NCBI RefSeq assembly: GCF_000308475.2
Contig: NZ_BAFT02000094.1
Span: 25,748-89,747 of the forward strand
Length of the DNA stretch: 64,000 bases
Source of the DNA: Nocardia brasiliensis NBRC 14402
GTDB lineage: Bacteria > Actinomycetota > Actinomycetes > Mycobacteriales > Mycobacteriaceae
Direction: 5' to 3'
Shown here: positions 32,258-41,415 of the stretch, in pieces
Layout of the letters: the number at the start of each line of letters is the position of its first letter
How positions within the stretch are numbered: the stretch's first letter is position 1
Program-made: the position numbers and the translations under genes
The notes under the pieces: generated by a model
What the model saw: only the letters and a program-made list of their open reading frames with translations
What the model was told of the DNA's origin: nothing
Databases searched by the model: none

Positions 32258-33727
32258 TCAGTTGATCTCGCGGATCGCCCGCTCGGACAGCTCGGCGGCA
32301 CGCGGACCGACCGCGGCGGCGAATTCCTGCAGCGCTTCACCTTCCAGCGCGATACCGGCGACGTCGTTGCGGATGCAGCCGTTGGCCACCGGCACCCGGT
32401 CGAACCGGTCCTTCATCCAGGACATCACGCGCGGCTGCGCGGTGACGAACAGGCTGTAGCCCTCGTTGGCGTGCGTGCGGTTGTACTCCACGCGCGCGTC
32501 CGGATCCGCGCAGTAGGTGTCGACCAGCTTGTTGACCGGGCCGACCGGCGCCACCCAGTCCGGGTTGGACTGGTAGATGAACATCGGCATCTTGGGCACG
32601 CTCTTGCCCATCCGCACCTTCTCCAGCACCGCGGCGGGCACCGGCTCACGCGTCATATCCGGGCTGTCGAACAGGCCCTTGATATTGAGGAACGGGAACA
32701 TCGCGGTCGCGTTCCAGCCCATGCACATATTGCTCTGCGGACCGACCATCGCCTTGCCCAGCGGATTCATGTGCTGGTCGAAATACTCCTGCAGTTCGGG
32801 ATATTCGCGGGCGACACCCAGCACGCCGGAGTAGATGAGCCCGGCGGCCAGCTGACTGTTCGCCAGATCGACCATCGCCGTCATATCCGCCGGCACGCCG
32901 CCTTCCGCGACACCGACGATATTCAGCTCGGGCGCGTACTGCTCTTTCAATTCCGCGGCCCAGCCCGCGGCAATGGCGCCGCCCGAGTTACCGATCAAAC
33001 CGACCATCGTGTCGGCGCCGCGGTCCAGGGACATCTGCGCGAAATTCTCCGCGGCACGCACGCCGTCCAGGGTCACCATTCCGGCCAGCGGCCCGGCGCC
33101 GAACGCATTAGCGGGACCTTCGTGATCCGGCAGCGAAACCGCCCAGCCCTGCGAAATCGCGTACAACGGAATCAGCATTTCACTGTCCGGCCCGACGGTG
33201 CCGCGATAGTTCGTCGGCACGCTGGCCTGCTGCACCGTCTGCGACGGCGCGCAATGCGGCGCGAGCGAGTCCTGCGGCAACTGGTAGGAGATCATCCGAT
33301 CCGGCTTGCTGCCACGCGGTTTCAGCACCGTGGTGATCGCGGCGATCGGTTCGTTGCGCGAGTTGGTCGATCGGTAGGACAGCTGCCAGGCGTCCACGTC
33401 GAGCGGCACCAGCGCGAAGAAGGACGGCACCATTTCCCGGGCCGCGATGATCTCACCCGGTTCTTTCGAGGCGACCACATCGGCAGGCGGATAATAGAAC
33501 GACGGATCGTGCCCGTCGAATCGGCCGAGAATCCCGTGGTCGTGCCACGGCGTCGCCGGCGGCACCGGAAACGGCAGTTGCGGATACACCGGGTAAGGCC
33601 CTTGCTGCCCAACGGGTTCCGGTTCGGCTGCCGCGAACCCCGCCGCCGCCACCTGCACGGTCACCGCCGCGGTAGCCGCCAGCGTCACGATTAATCGGCG
33701 CCGCGGCCCTGTTCCGAGCACATTCAT
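32258..33727 (-). CDS. secreted lipase (LIP family, fungal-type triacylglycerol lipase)
   Basis: The 489-residue exported alpha/beta hydrolase starts at ATG 33727, seven bases after AAGGA. The signal peptide is basic TGPRRRL plus a hydrophobic IVTLAATAAVTVQVAAAGFAAA, cut before EPEPVG. The nucleophile Ser248 is in LIGNSGGAIAAG. The acid and histidine probably come from YQSNPDWVAPVG and YNRTHANEGYS. The N-terminal segment FYYPPADVVASKEPGEIIAAREM is typical of PF03583 lipases, which are frequent in nocardiae. It likely hydrolyses short- or medium-chain esters outside the cell. Monocistronic. Confidence 0.87.
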   Translation of the reverse strand: MNVLGTGPRRRLIVTLAATAAVTVQVAAAGFAAAEPEPVGQQGPYPVYPQLPFPVPPATPWHDHGILGRFDGHDPSFYYPPADVVASKEPGEIIAAREMVPSFFALVPLDVDAWQLSYRSTNSRNEPIAAITTVLKPRGSKPDRMISYQLPQDSLAPHCAPSQTVQQASVPTNYRGTVGPDSEMLIPLYAISQGWAVSLPDHEGPANAFGAGPLAGMVTLDGVRAAENFAQMSLDRGADTMVGLIGNSGGAIAAGWAAELKEQYAPELNIVGVAEGGVPADMTAMVDLANSQLAAGLIYSGVLGVAREYPELQEYFDQHMNPLGKAMVGPQSNMCMGWNATAMFPFLNIKGLFDSPDMTREPVPAAVLEKVRMGKSVPKMPMFIYQSNPDWVAPVGPVNKLVDTYCADPDARVEYNRTHANEGYSLFVTAQPRVMSWMKDRFDRVPVANGCIRNDVAGIALEGEALQEFAAAVGPRAAELSERAIREIN

Positions 33728-34442
33728 ACGCGATCCTTCGCAGTCGGAGAGTAGAACATTTCTGGGAAGATCCACGAACGGCGTCACATTTCGCGCACGC
33801 AGAAGCCACACGAGTGACGCGTAAGCGTTGGGGAAACGCCCGATTCGGGATAGTTTCGCGGCGAGCATAGCGCCGCCACCCCGAAACCCCGTGCAATGAA
33901 TCGAAGAATTATTGCGTTTCGCCGAAAATCAGTTCCCACTTTCCCCGTTCCCCCACATCCCTTCGAACCAAACACCGCCCACCGCAACGAAACCTTTGTC
34001 CGCCCACGCCATCACCGCCATGAAGTACTCCCGTCCACGGCATGTCTCTACCTCCGCACAACGGAGAGGGATTGCCCTGCACGGGCACAGAGTGATAGCC
34101 CGCCACACTCGAAAAGCGTCAGCCCCCTAAGGGCACGGAAAGTCGCACAGCTCCATCGCGAGAGCGACAACCCAGAGACAGCGACAACCCAGAGACAGCG
34201 ACAACCCAGAGTCGCCGAGCGACAACCCTTCATCGCGGCGTGACCAGCCCCGCAGAACGGCCAGTGATAGCCCCACCCCACAAAGAGTGACAACTCCAAC
34301 GAGAAACCCCACAGAAGAGACTCCCCCAACACGCCCAGCCGGATGTGCGCCCGAACAGTGTCATCCCCACGAACATCACCGCACCCCAACACGAAACGCA
34401 CCCACCCACGCAAACCCCGGATGCGCAAACAACACAGGAATG
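33728..34442. other. gene-free region with degenerate short repeats
   Basis: No supported ORF is present. Between about 34090 and 34320 there are many variants of a short unit (GCGACAACCC, GTGATAGCCC, GTGACAACTCC), including a clean 17-base tandem array. The right end is the tRNA-linked hairpin element. Confidence 0.55.
34164..34228. repeat. 17-bp tandem repeat array
   Basis: GCGACAACCCAGAGACA is repeated exactly at 34164 and 34181, then a third copy with an altered end at 34198, and a partial GCGACAACCC at 34219. Confidence 0.88.
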
Positions 34443-34549
34443 GGGGGTTCGGGGGGCAAAGCCCCGCCGAGCGGGGCGTGGGGGCTGCGCCCCCACAAAA
34501 TACGAGGGAAACGAGCAAGGCCCATGCTCTCCATGAGCATGGGCCTTGC
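34443..34549 (-). repeat. tRNA-downstream three-hairpin element, copy A
   Basis: Reading from the tRNA-Leu 3' end on the minus strand there is a perfect 15-base hairpin (34515-34549, arm GCAAGGCCCATGCTC). A TTTTG spacer precedes GTGGGGGC/GCCCCCAC (34478-34496), and then GCCCCGC/GCGGGGC nested with GGGGC/GCCCC (34453-34477). The same order occurs after tRNA-Ala and tRNA-Ile. The first hairpin probably terminates or processes the tRNA transcript. Confidence 0.8.
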
Positions 34550-34563
34550 ACGAGTGCAACGGG

Positions 34564-34646
34564 TGGGCGAAGGGGGACTTGAACCCCCACGTCCCGAAGG
34601 ACACTGGCACCTGAAGCCAGCGCGTCTGCCATTCCGCCACTCGCCC
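34564..34646 (-). tRNA. tRNA-Leu (CAG)
   Basis: The 83-base tRNA has a class II extra arm (TGTCCTTCGGGACG). The acceptor GGGCGAG pairs with TTCGCCC and the T arm is GGGGGTTCAAGTCCCCC. The anticodon stem CTGGC/GCCAG encloses TTCAGGT, giving anticodon CAG. The 3' CCA is not encoded. Its position beside fhaA matches the mycobacterial layout. Confidence 0.95.
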
Positions 34647-34873
34647 GAGCGACTCCGAGACAGTATCACGCACCACGCGCGGACACGAAATCGTGCTTGT
34701 CGGCTGGTGACGCGGGGGCTGGACAAGCCAGGGAACCTGCTGATCGCGCCAAGAGTTACAGGTGTGGACGATCGTGGATATCATGCAATGAACGTGCTCG
34801 ATACGCGACACGCCATATCCGCGTGTCGTTGTTACGGATCCGAAGAACTGACGCTCACCGAAGGGAGGCCGAG

Positions 34874-36277
34874 ATGGGCATCGTTTCACGGTTCGAGCGT
34901 CGTCTGCAGGGTGCCGTCGGTGACGTGTTCGCTCGGGTGTTCGGCGGGAATGTCGTGCCGCAGGAGGTGGAGGCGGCGCTGCAGCAGGAGGCCGCCGATC
35001 ATGTCCAGGAGCTCGGCGGCGGACATCTGTTGGCGCCCAACAGCTATGTGATCACGATCAATTCTTCGGATCACCAGCAACTGGATGCCGATCACGACCT
35101 CACGACCCGCGCGTTCGCCAAGCATCTGCAGGATTACATCCGGGAGCAAGGGTGGCAGACCTACGGCGAAGTACACGTGGCTTTCGAGGCATCACCTACG
35201 CTGCACACCGGACAGTTCAGGGCAAGCGGCCGGGTCGACCCGGACATCGGTCGCCGAGCTACACCAGCTCACAGCCCCGAACCCCCGCCACAACGACCTG
35301 ATAACCCGCAACCAGGAGCTGGCCCCATGACGCAGAACTCAGGCTACGACCCGAGCCGTGAGCCCGCGGAGTCCGATCCACGCAACCGCGGGTACGCCCC
35401 ACCGCCTGCTGGTCGCGGCGGTCCGCAGAACGGCGCGTACCGCGAGGACTACGGTCGTGGCGCTGCACCGTATGGTTCGGCCGATTATCAGGCGCCGGAC
35501 GCGCAGCAGGGGTATGGCGAGTACCAGAACGGCTACGACTACCAGCAGGGTGGTCAGGCCTACGGTCAGCCGGGCTATCAGGAGCCGGGGTACGGCCAGC
35601 AGCCGGGCTATGCCGATCGCGCTTACGGTCAGCAGGGTTACCAGGAGCCGGGGTACGGCCAGCAGGGCTATCAGGAGCCCGGGTACGGCCAGCAGGGTTA
35701 CCAGGAACCGGGTTACGGCCAGCCGGGTTACGGCCAGCAAGGCTATGGCGATCAGGCGTACGCGGATCCGGCGTACGGCCAGCAAGGTCAGGGCTACGCC
35801 CAGCCGGGGTACGGCCAGCAGGGCTATGCCGAGCCGGGTTACGGCGATCAGGCTTACGCCGAGCCGGCTGCGTACGGCCAGGACGACCAGGGCGGTTACG
35901 GCCAGGCCTATTCGCAGCAGCCGGGGTACGGCCAGCAGCCGGGCTATGGCGCCGCGCCGGCGTACGGCGCTGCCCCGCAGGCCGGTTCGGGTTATTCCGC
36001 GACTCTTCAGCTCGATGACGGCAGCGGCCGCACCTACCAGCTGCGCGAGGGCAGCAACATCATCGGCCGTGGCCAGGACGCGCATTTCCGGCTGCCCGAC
36101 ACGGGTGTTTCGCGCAGGCATATCGAGGTCCGCTGGGACGGTTCGACGGCGATGCTCTCGGATCTGGGTTCCACCAACGGCACGCTGGTCAACGGTTCGC
36201 CCGTGCAGGACTGGCAGCTCGCCGACGGGGATGTCATCCGCGCCGGGCACTCCGAGATCCTGATCCGTATCGTCTGA
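34874..36277 (+). CDS. fhaA: FhaA: FHA-domain regulator of peptidoglycan synthesis
   Basis: The protein is 467 residues from ATG 34874, six bases after GGGAGG. The N-terminal DUF3662 domain (about 1-120, GIVSRFERRLQGAVGDVFARVFGG) is followed by a linker and a long low-complexity stretch at about 195-370 made of GYGQQ, GYQEPGYGQ and GYAEPGYG units. A C-terminal FHA domain (IIGRGQDAHFRLPDTGVSRRHIEV, LGSTNGTLVNG) binds phosphothreonine. In mycobacteria FhaA is a PknB substrate and binds phosphorylated MviN/MurJ. It begins the fhaA-fhaB-pstP-rodA-pbpA-pknA-pknB block. Confidence 0.95.
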   Translation: MGIVSRFERRLQGAVGDVFARVFGGNVVPQEVEAALQQEAADHVQELGGGHLLAPNSYVITINSSDHQQLDADHDLTTRAFAKHLQDYIREQGWQTYGEVHVAFEASPTLHTGQFRASGRVDPDIGRRATPAHSPEPPPQRPDNPQPGAGPMTQNSGYDPSREPAESDPRNRGYAPPPAGRGGPQNGAYREDYGRGAAPYGSADYQAPDAQQGYGEYQNGYDYQQGGQAYGQPGYQEPGYGQQPGYADRAYGQQGYQEPGYGQQGYQEPGYGQQGYQEPGYGQPGYGQQGYGDQAYADPAYGQQGQGYAQPGYGQQGYAEPGYGDQAYAEPAAYGQDDQGGYGQAYSQQPGYGQQPGYGAAPAYGAAPQAGSGYSATLQLDDGSGRTYQLREGSNIIGRGQDAHFRLPDTGVSRRHIEVRWDGSTAMLSDLGSTNGTLVNGSPVQDWQLADGDVIRAGHSEILIRIV

Positions 36278-36482
36278 TCCCGTAAGCTCGCGATGCCGGT
36301 CACGACTTGGCCATCAGGGATTCGTCGGTCGTATCGTGATCGAAATCGACCTTCGGCCCTATGATGCTGCCAACACACGCACGGCACCGGATACCGGGGT
36401 CGGCAAGACCAGCATGCTGGTGGGGGTGGTCGAACCGCACCTACGGCACCGACATACACGGTCGAACAGGAGGTGGAGCGCC

Positions 36483-36950
36483 GTGCAGGGACTGATCCTG
36501 CAACTGACCCGTGCGGGGTTCCTTCTGCTGTTGTGGTTGTTCGTGTGGGCGGTGCTGCGCACCTTGCGCAGCGACATCTACGCGGCATCCGGCATTCGGA
36601 TCCAGCCCAGGGCCGCACGCGGTTCCGCGGTGCTGCCCTCCTTCAGCCGGGGCCAGAAGGGCGCCAAATTTCTTGTGGTGACTCAAGGTTCACTCGCCGG
36701 CACCCGCATCTCGCTCGGCACCCAACCGGTGCTGATCGGGCGTGCGGACGATTCCACGCTGGTGCTCACCGATGACTACGCCTCGACCAGACATGCGCGA
36801 CTGTCTCCCCGCGGCGACGATTGGTACGTCGAAGATCTCGGTTCGACGAACGGCACCTATCTCGATCGCGCGAAAGTCACCACTGCCGTGCGGGTTCCGC
36901 TCGGCACTCCGGTCCGTGTCGGCAAAACAGTGATCGAGCTGCGATCGTGA
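36483..36950 (+). CDS. fhaB: FhaB (FipA): membrane-anchored FHA protein
   Basis: The 155-residue protein starts at GTG 36483 with AGGAGG upstream. One N-terminal membrane helix (AGFLLLLWLFVWAVLRTL) and a short linker lead to an FHA domain (VLIGRADDSTLVLTDDYASTRHARL, LGSTNGTYLDR) with the phosphothreonine-binding Arg, Ser and Asn residues. In mycobacteria it links PknA/PknB signals to division and cell-wall proteins. Its stop codon overlaps the pstP GTG start (GTGA). Confidence 0.95.
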   Translation: MQGLILQLTRAGFLLLLWLFVWAVLRTLRSDIYAASGIRIQPRAARGSAVLPSFSRGQKGAKFLVVTQGSLAGTRISLGTQPVLIGRADDSTLVLTDDYASTRHARLSPRGDDWYVEDLGSTNGTYLDRAKVTTAVRVPLGTPVRVGKTVIELRS

Positions 36951-38431
36951 CACTCGTTCTCCGCTACGCAGCGCGCAGCGACCGCGGTCTCGTCCGAGGC
37001 AACAACGAAGACTCCGTCTACGCGGGCGCTCGGCTGCTCGCGCTCGCCGACGGCATGGGTGGCCATGCCGCGGGCGAGGTGGCTTCGCAGCTGATGATCG
37101 CCGCGCTGGCGCATCTGGACGACGACGAGCCGGGCGACGATCTGCTCGGCAAACTCGACACGGCGACGCGGGAGGGCAATGCCGCGATCGCCGATCAGGT
37201 CGAAGAGGAGCCCGAGCTCGACGGGATGGGCACCACGCTCACCGCGATCCTGTTCGCGGGCAAGAAGCTGGGCCTGGTCCATATCGGTGACTCCCGCGCC
37301 TATCTGCTGCGCGGCGGCGAGCTCGCCCAGATCACCAGGGACGACACGTTCGTGCAGTCGCTGGTCGACGAGGGCCGGATCACGCCCGAGCAGGCGCACA
37401 CCCATCCGCAGCGTTCGCTGATCATGCGCGCGCTCACCGGCAACGAGATCGAGCCGACGCTGATCATGCGGGAGGCGCGCGCGGGTGATCGCTACCTGCT
37501 GTGCTCCGACGGCCTCTCCGATGTGGTGAGCGACGAGACCATCGCGAACACCATGCGCGAGGGTTCCACCGACGAGTGCGCCGACCGGCTCATCGAGCTC
37601 GCGTTGCGCAGCGGCGGCCCGGACAACGTCACGGTGGTCGTCGCGGATGTGATCGATCTCGACTACGGCCAGAGCCATCCGATCGTCGCCGGTGCGGCGT
37701 CCGGGGTGGACGAGGACACGCCGCCGCCGAATACCGCGGCGGGCCGGGCGGCGGCGATGCGTCCGCCGCGCGCCGCACCGCGCCGGGCGGCGGCGGCACC
37801 GGAGCCGGAGGCCAAGGGCAAGTCGCACAAGCTGCGCTGGATCATGCTCGCGGTGGCGCTGGTGGTCGCGGTCAGCGTCGGATTGCTGGTCGGCTACAAA
37901 ATGATTCGCAGCAACTACTACGTCGGGGCCGACAACGGCTCGGTGGTGATCCTGCGCGGGTTACCGGGCTCGGTGCTCGGCTACTCGATCCACGACGTGA
38001 ACCAGGTCGGCTGCGTCACCAAGACCGGCGAGCTCTCGCTGGTGAATCCGGGCGCCGACCTGCCCTCGGCGTGCAAGCAGCTGAAGGTCACCGATCTCAA
38101 GCAGACCGGCCGCGAGCAGGTGGGCCGTGGTCTGCCGCCGGGCTCGCTGGATCGCGCGAAGGAGCAGATGCGCTCCATCGCGCAGGGCGAGCTGCTGCCG
38201 CCGTGCCCGGTGAAGGAGTCGGTGCCGCAGCCGGGTGTGCTGCCCCAGCCCGCCGATCCGCAGCCGCCGTTGCCGCCGGCCACCAGCAGTGCCCCCACCA
38301 CCACCGTCGAGCCCGCGCCGGGCCCCGGCGACGCCCGCCCCACACCGACCAAGTCGGAGGCTCCGGTTCCGCCGTCGACCACGTCGTCGAACCCCCAGAT
38401 CGCGGGGGAGAACTGCCGGGTGACGGACTGA
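36947..38431 (+). CDS. pstP: PstP: PP2C-type Ser/Thr phosphatase
   Basis: PstP removes phosphate from PknA, PknB and their targets. The 494-residue protein has the PP2C motifs RGLVRGNNEDSVYAG, ALADGMGGHAAGE, GMGTTLTAILF, LVHIGDSRAYLLR, LLCSDGLSDVV and GGPDNVTVVVADV, which supply the metal-binding aspartates. A membrane helix lies near 295-320 (WIMLAVALVVAVSVGLLVGY), then an extracellular domain and a Pro/Thr-rich tail. The GTG start within the fhaB stop gives translational coupling, and its own stop overlaps the rodA ATG by one base. Confidence 0.96.
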   Translation: MTLVLRYAARSDRGLVRGNNEDSVYAGARLLALADGMGGHAAGEVASQLMIAALAHLDDDEPGDDLLGKLDTATREGNAAIADQVEEEPELDGMGTTLTAILFAGKKLGLVHIGDSRAYLLRGGELAQITRDDTFVQSLVDEGRITPEQAHTHPQRSLIMRALTGNEIEPTLIMREARAGDRYLLCSDGLSDVVSDETIANTMREGSTDECADRLIELALRSGGPDNVTVVVADVIDLDYGQSHPIVAGAASGVDEDTPPPNTAAGRAAAMRPPRAAPRRAAAAPEPEAKGKSHKLRWIMLAVALVVAVSVGLLVGYKMIRSNYYVGADNGSVVILRGLPGSVLGYSIHDVNQVGCVTKTGELSLVNPGADLPSACKQLKVTDLKQTGREQVGRGLPPGSLDRAKEQMRSIAQGELLPPCPVKESVPQPGVLPQPADPQPPLPPATSSAPTTTVEPAPGPGDARPTPTKSEAPVPPSTTSSNPQIAGENCRVTD

Positions 38432-39921
38432 TGTCCGCACCGGCACCGCCGTCCGCTGGGGCTTTTCCCAGTCCTCCCGGCGGCTTCGCTCCCGCGCCCC
38501 CACCGAGCACTCGACGCAATGTCGAACTGTTGCTGCTGGCGGGTGCGGCAGTGATCACCACGGCCGCGCTGTTCCTGGTCGAGGCCAGTCAGGAGCAGTC
38601 GCTCACCTGGGATATCGCCAAATACGGTGCCGCCTATCTCGGTTTGTTCGGCGTGGCGCATCTGGCGGTGCGCCGTTTCGCCCCGTTCGCCGACCCGCTG
38701 CTGCTGCCGATCGTCGCGCTGTTGAACGGGCTCGGCCTGGTGCTGATCCACCGGCTCGACCTGGCCGATCAGCAGACCGCGGTCTACAACTCGTGGTCGA
38801 TGCCCTCCCCCGACGCCAACAAGCAGATCCTGTGGACCGGTCTCGGCATGGTGGTGTTCGTCGTGCTGCTGATCGCCTTGCGGGACTACCGCACGCTGGC
38901 GCGCTACAGCTACACCCTCGGGCTGATCGGGCTCGTCGCGCTGGCCATGCCCGCGCTGCTGCCGAGCCGGTTCTCCGAGATCAACGGCTCCAAGAACTGG
39001 ATCAAGGTGCCGGGCTTCAACATTCAGCCCGCCGAGTTCGCGAAGATCCTGCTGATCATCTTCTTCGCCTCGGTGCTGGTGGCCAAGCGCGACCTGTTCA
39101 CCGCGGCCGGGCGGCACCTGCTCGGAATGGAGTTCCCGCGCGGGCGCGACCTCGGTCCGATCGTGGTGGTCTGGATCGTCTGCGTCGGCGTGCTCGTCTT
39201 CGAGAAAGACCTCGGCACCTCGCTGCTGATCTTCGGCACGGTGCTGGTGATGCTCTACATCGCCACCGAGCGGGTGGGCTGGCTGATCATCGGCGGCGCG
39301 CTGCTCGGCCTCGGCTTCGTGTTCGCGTATCAGACCTTCGGGCACGTCCAGGTCCGCACGCAGACCTGGCTGCACCCGTTCGACGACTACAACAACACCG
39401 GCTATCAGATCTCGCAGTCGCTGTTCGGCCTGGCCACCGGCGGTCTCGCGGGCACCGGCCTGGGCAGCGGGCGCCCCAACCAGGTGCCCTTCGCCAAGAC
39501 CGACTTCATCATCACCACGATCGGTGAGGAACTCGGGCTGATCGGGCTCACCGCGGTGCTGGTGCTGTTCCTGGTGTTCATCGTGCGCGGCCTGCGCACC
39601 GCGCTCGCCGTGCGCGACAGCTTCGGCAAGCTGCTGGCGGCCGGGCTGGCGTTCACCATCGCCATCCAGTTGTTCGTGGTGGTCGGCGGAGTCACCAAGC
39701 TGATTCCGCTCACCGGCCTCACCACGCCGTTCATGTCCTACGGTGGTTCCTCGCTGCTGGCCAACTACGCGCTGCTCGCGCTGCTGATCAAGGTGTCCGA
39801 CGCGGCCCGCGCGCCCGCGCCCGCCCGCAAGAGCGTGCCCGCCGCGCCGATCGCGGACGCGACGACCGAGTTGCTGCGCAAGCCCGAGGGCGGCCGGCCG
39901 GAAGCGGGGCCCGCGACATGA
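38431..39921 (+). CDS. rodA: RodA: SEDS-family peptidoglycan glycosyltransferase
   Basis: The 496-residue protein is a FtsW/RodA/SpoVE-family polymerase with about ten or more membrane helices. A cytosolic Pro-rich N-terminus precedes them. The signature loops SRFSEINGSKNWIKVPGFNIQPAEFAKI, VFEKDLGTSLLIFG, YQISQSLFGLATGGLAGTGLG, TDFIITTIGEELGLIG and TPFMSYGGSSLLANY are all present; the acidic residue of EKDLG is part of the catalytic site in this family. It overlaps pstP by one base and pbpA by four, so it works with that class B PBP in side-wall growth. Confidence 0.96.
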   Translation: MSAPAPPSAGAFPSPPGGFAPAPPPSTRRNVELLLLAGAAVITTAALFLVEASQEQSLTWDIAKYGAAYLGLFGVAHLAVRRFAPFADPLLLPIVALLNGLGLVLIHRLDLADQQTAVYNSWSMPSPDANKQILWTGLGMVVFVVLLIALRDYRTLARYSYTLGLIGLVALAMPALLPSRFSEINGSKNWIKVPGFNIQPAEFAKILLIIFFASVLVAKRDLFTAAGRHLLGMEFPRGRDLGPIVVVWIVCVGVLVFEKDLGTSLLIFGTVLVMLYIATERVGWLIIGGALLGLGFVFAYQTFGHVQVRTQTWLHPFDDYNNTGYQISQSLFGLATGGLAGTGLGSGRPNQVPFAKTDFIITTIGEELGLIGLTAVLVLFLVFIVRGLRTALAVRDSFGKLLAAGLAFTIAIQLFVVVGGVTKLIPLTGLTTPFMSYGGSSLLANYALLALLIKVSDAARAPAPARKSVPAAPIADATTELLRKPEGGRPEAGPAT

Positions 39922-41384
39922 ACACTCCCCTACGCCGGGTCGCGATCGCCGTGATGGTGATGATCGTCGCGCTGCTGCTCAACGCCACCTACGTCCAGGT
40001 GATCAAGGCCGACGACCTACGCACCGATCCGCGCAACAACCGCGTGCTGCTCGACGAGTACTCGCGCCAGCGCGGGCAGATCTCCGCGGGCGGCACCGTG
40101 CTGGCGAATTCGGTCGCCACCGACGACCGCTACAAGTACCTGCGCACCTACCCGACCTCGCCGGAGGCCTACGCCCCGGTCACCGGGTTCTACTCGATCC
40201 AGTACAAGACCACGGGGCTCGAGCGGGCCGAAGACTCGGTGCTCAACGGGTCGGACAGTCATCTGTTCGGGCAGCGGCTGGTCGACATGGTGTCCGGCCG
40301 GGATCCGCGCGGCGGCAACGTGATCACCACCCTCGACCCGGCCATGCAGCAGGTCGCCTACGACCAGTTGACCAGCAAGGGCTACACCGGTTCGGTGGTG
40401 GCGATCGAGCCGAGCACCGGCAAGATCCTCACCATGGTGTCCACGCCGAGCTACGACCCCAACCTGCTGTCCGGGCACGACGGCGCGAGCGGCACCAAGG
40501 CGTGGGAGGAGCTCAGCGCCGACGAACGCCAGCCGATGCTGAATCGCGCTGTCTCGCAGACCTATCCGCCGGGTTCCACGTTCAAGGTGGTGGTCACCGC
40601 CGCGGCGCTGGCGAACAACGTCGCCACGCCGGAGGACCAGTTCACCGCGGCGCCGAACATCACGCTGCCGGGCACCAGCACCACGCTGGAGAACTACAAC
40701 GGCAGCAACTGCGGCCCCGGCCCGACCGCCTCGCTGTACGACGCGTTCCGGCTCTCGTGCAACACCGCGTTCGCCGAACTCGGTGTCAAGGTGGGCGCCG
40801 CGAACCTCAAGGACGAGGCGGCCGCCTTCGGCATCGGCACGCACCGCGATATCCCGATCCCGGTGGCCGAGGGCACCGTCGGTCCCATCTCGGACAACGC
40901 CGCGCTGGCCCAGAGCAGCATCGGGCAGCGGGACGTGGCGCTGACGCCGCTGGACAACGCGGTGATCGCCGCGACCGTGGCCAACGGCGGGGTCCGGATG
41001 CAGCCGTACCTGGTCGACCAACTGCAGGGGCCCGACCTCAGTGAGTTGTCGAAAACCAAGCCGGTCTCGGTCGGCCAAGCGGTCAGCGCACAGGTAGCGT
41101 CTTCGCTGACGAATCTGATGATCGCCTCGGAAAGCAACACCGCCGGAGGTAACAAGTCCCGCTATCAGATCGCTTCCAAGACCGGCACCGCCGAGCACGG
41201 CAGCGATCCACGCAAAACCCCACCGCACGCCTGGTACATCGCCTTCGCGCCCGCCCAGAATCCGAAGATCGCCATCGCGGTGGTCGTGGAGAACGGCGGC
41301 GACCGGGCGCTGGCCGCGACCGGCGGTTCGGTGGCCGCGCCGGTCGCGCGGGCGGTGCTGGACGCCGGTCTGCGAGGGGGCTGA
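39918..41384 (+). CDS. pbpA: PbpA: class B penicillin-binding protein
   Basis: The 488-residue transpeptidase cross-links peptidoglycan. It has a single N-terminal membrane anchor (VAIAVMVMIVALLLNATYVQVI), a pedestal domain, and the transpeptidase domain with Ser220-x-x-Lys223 (PPGSTFKVV), Ser280-Cys-Asn (LSCNTAF) and Lys421-Thr-Gly (SKTGTAEHG). It starts within the rodA stop codon (ATGA) and precedes pknA by 31 bases. It is the expected partner of RodA. Confidence 0.96.
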   Translation: MNTPLRRVAIAVMVMIVALLLNATYVQVIKADDLRTDPRNNRVLLDEYSRQRGQISAGGTVLANSVATDDRYKYLRTYPTSPEAYAPVTGFYSIQYKTTGLERAEDSVLNGSDSHLFGQRLVDMVSGRDPRGGNVITTLDPAMQQVAYDQLTSKGYTGSVVAIEPSTGKILTMVSTPSYDPNLLSGHDGASGTKAWEELSADERQPMLNRAVSQTYPPGSTFKVVVTAAALANNVATPEDQFTAAPNITLPGTSTTLENYNGSNCGPGPTASLYDAFRLSCNTAFAELGVKVGAANLKDEAAAFGIGTHRDIPIPVAEGTVGPISDNAALAQSSIGQRDVALTPLDNAVIAATVANGGVRMQPYLVDQLQGPDLSELSKTKPVSVGQAVSAQVASSLTNLMIASESNTAGGNKSRYQIASKTGTAEHGSDPRKTPPHAWYIAFAPAQNPKIAIAVVVENGGDRALAATGGSVAAPVARAVLDAGLRGG

Positions 41385-41415
41385 ACGAGATGGATGTGCG
41401 AGTGAAGGTACGGGG

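Noticed and set aside
34164..34228. Possible CRISPR array
   Set aside because: Units are directly adjacent with no spacers, and no cas genes are present.
34048..34632. A 194-codon minus frame crossing the hairpin repeat and tRNA-Leu
   Set aside because: It reads through structured RNA and a tRNA gene, and the same type of chance frame appears at the other two copies.
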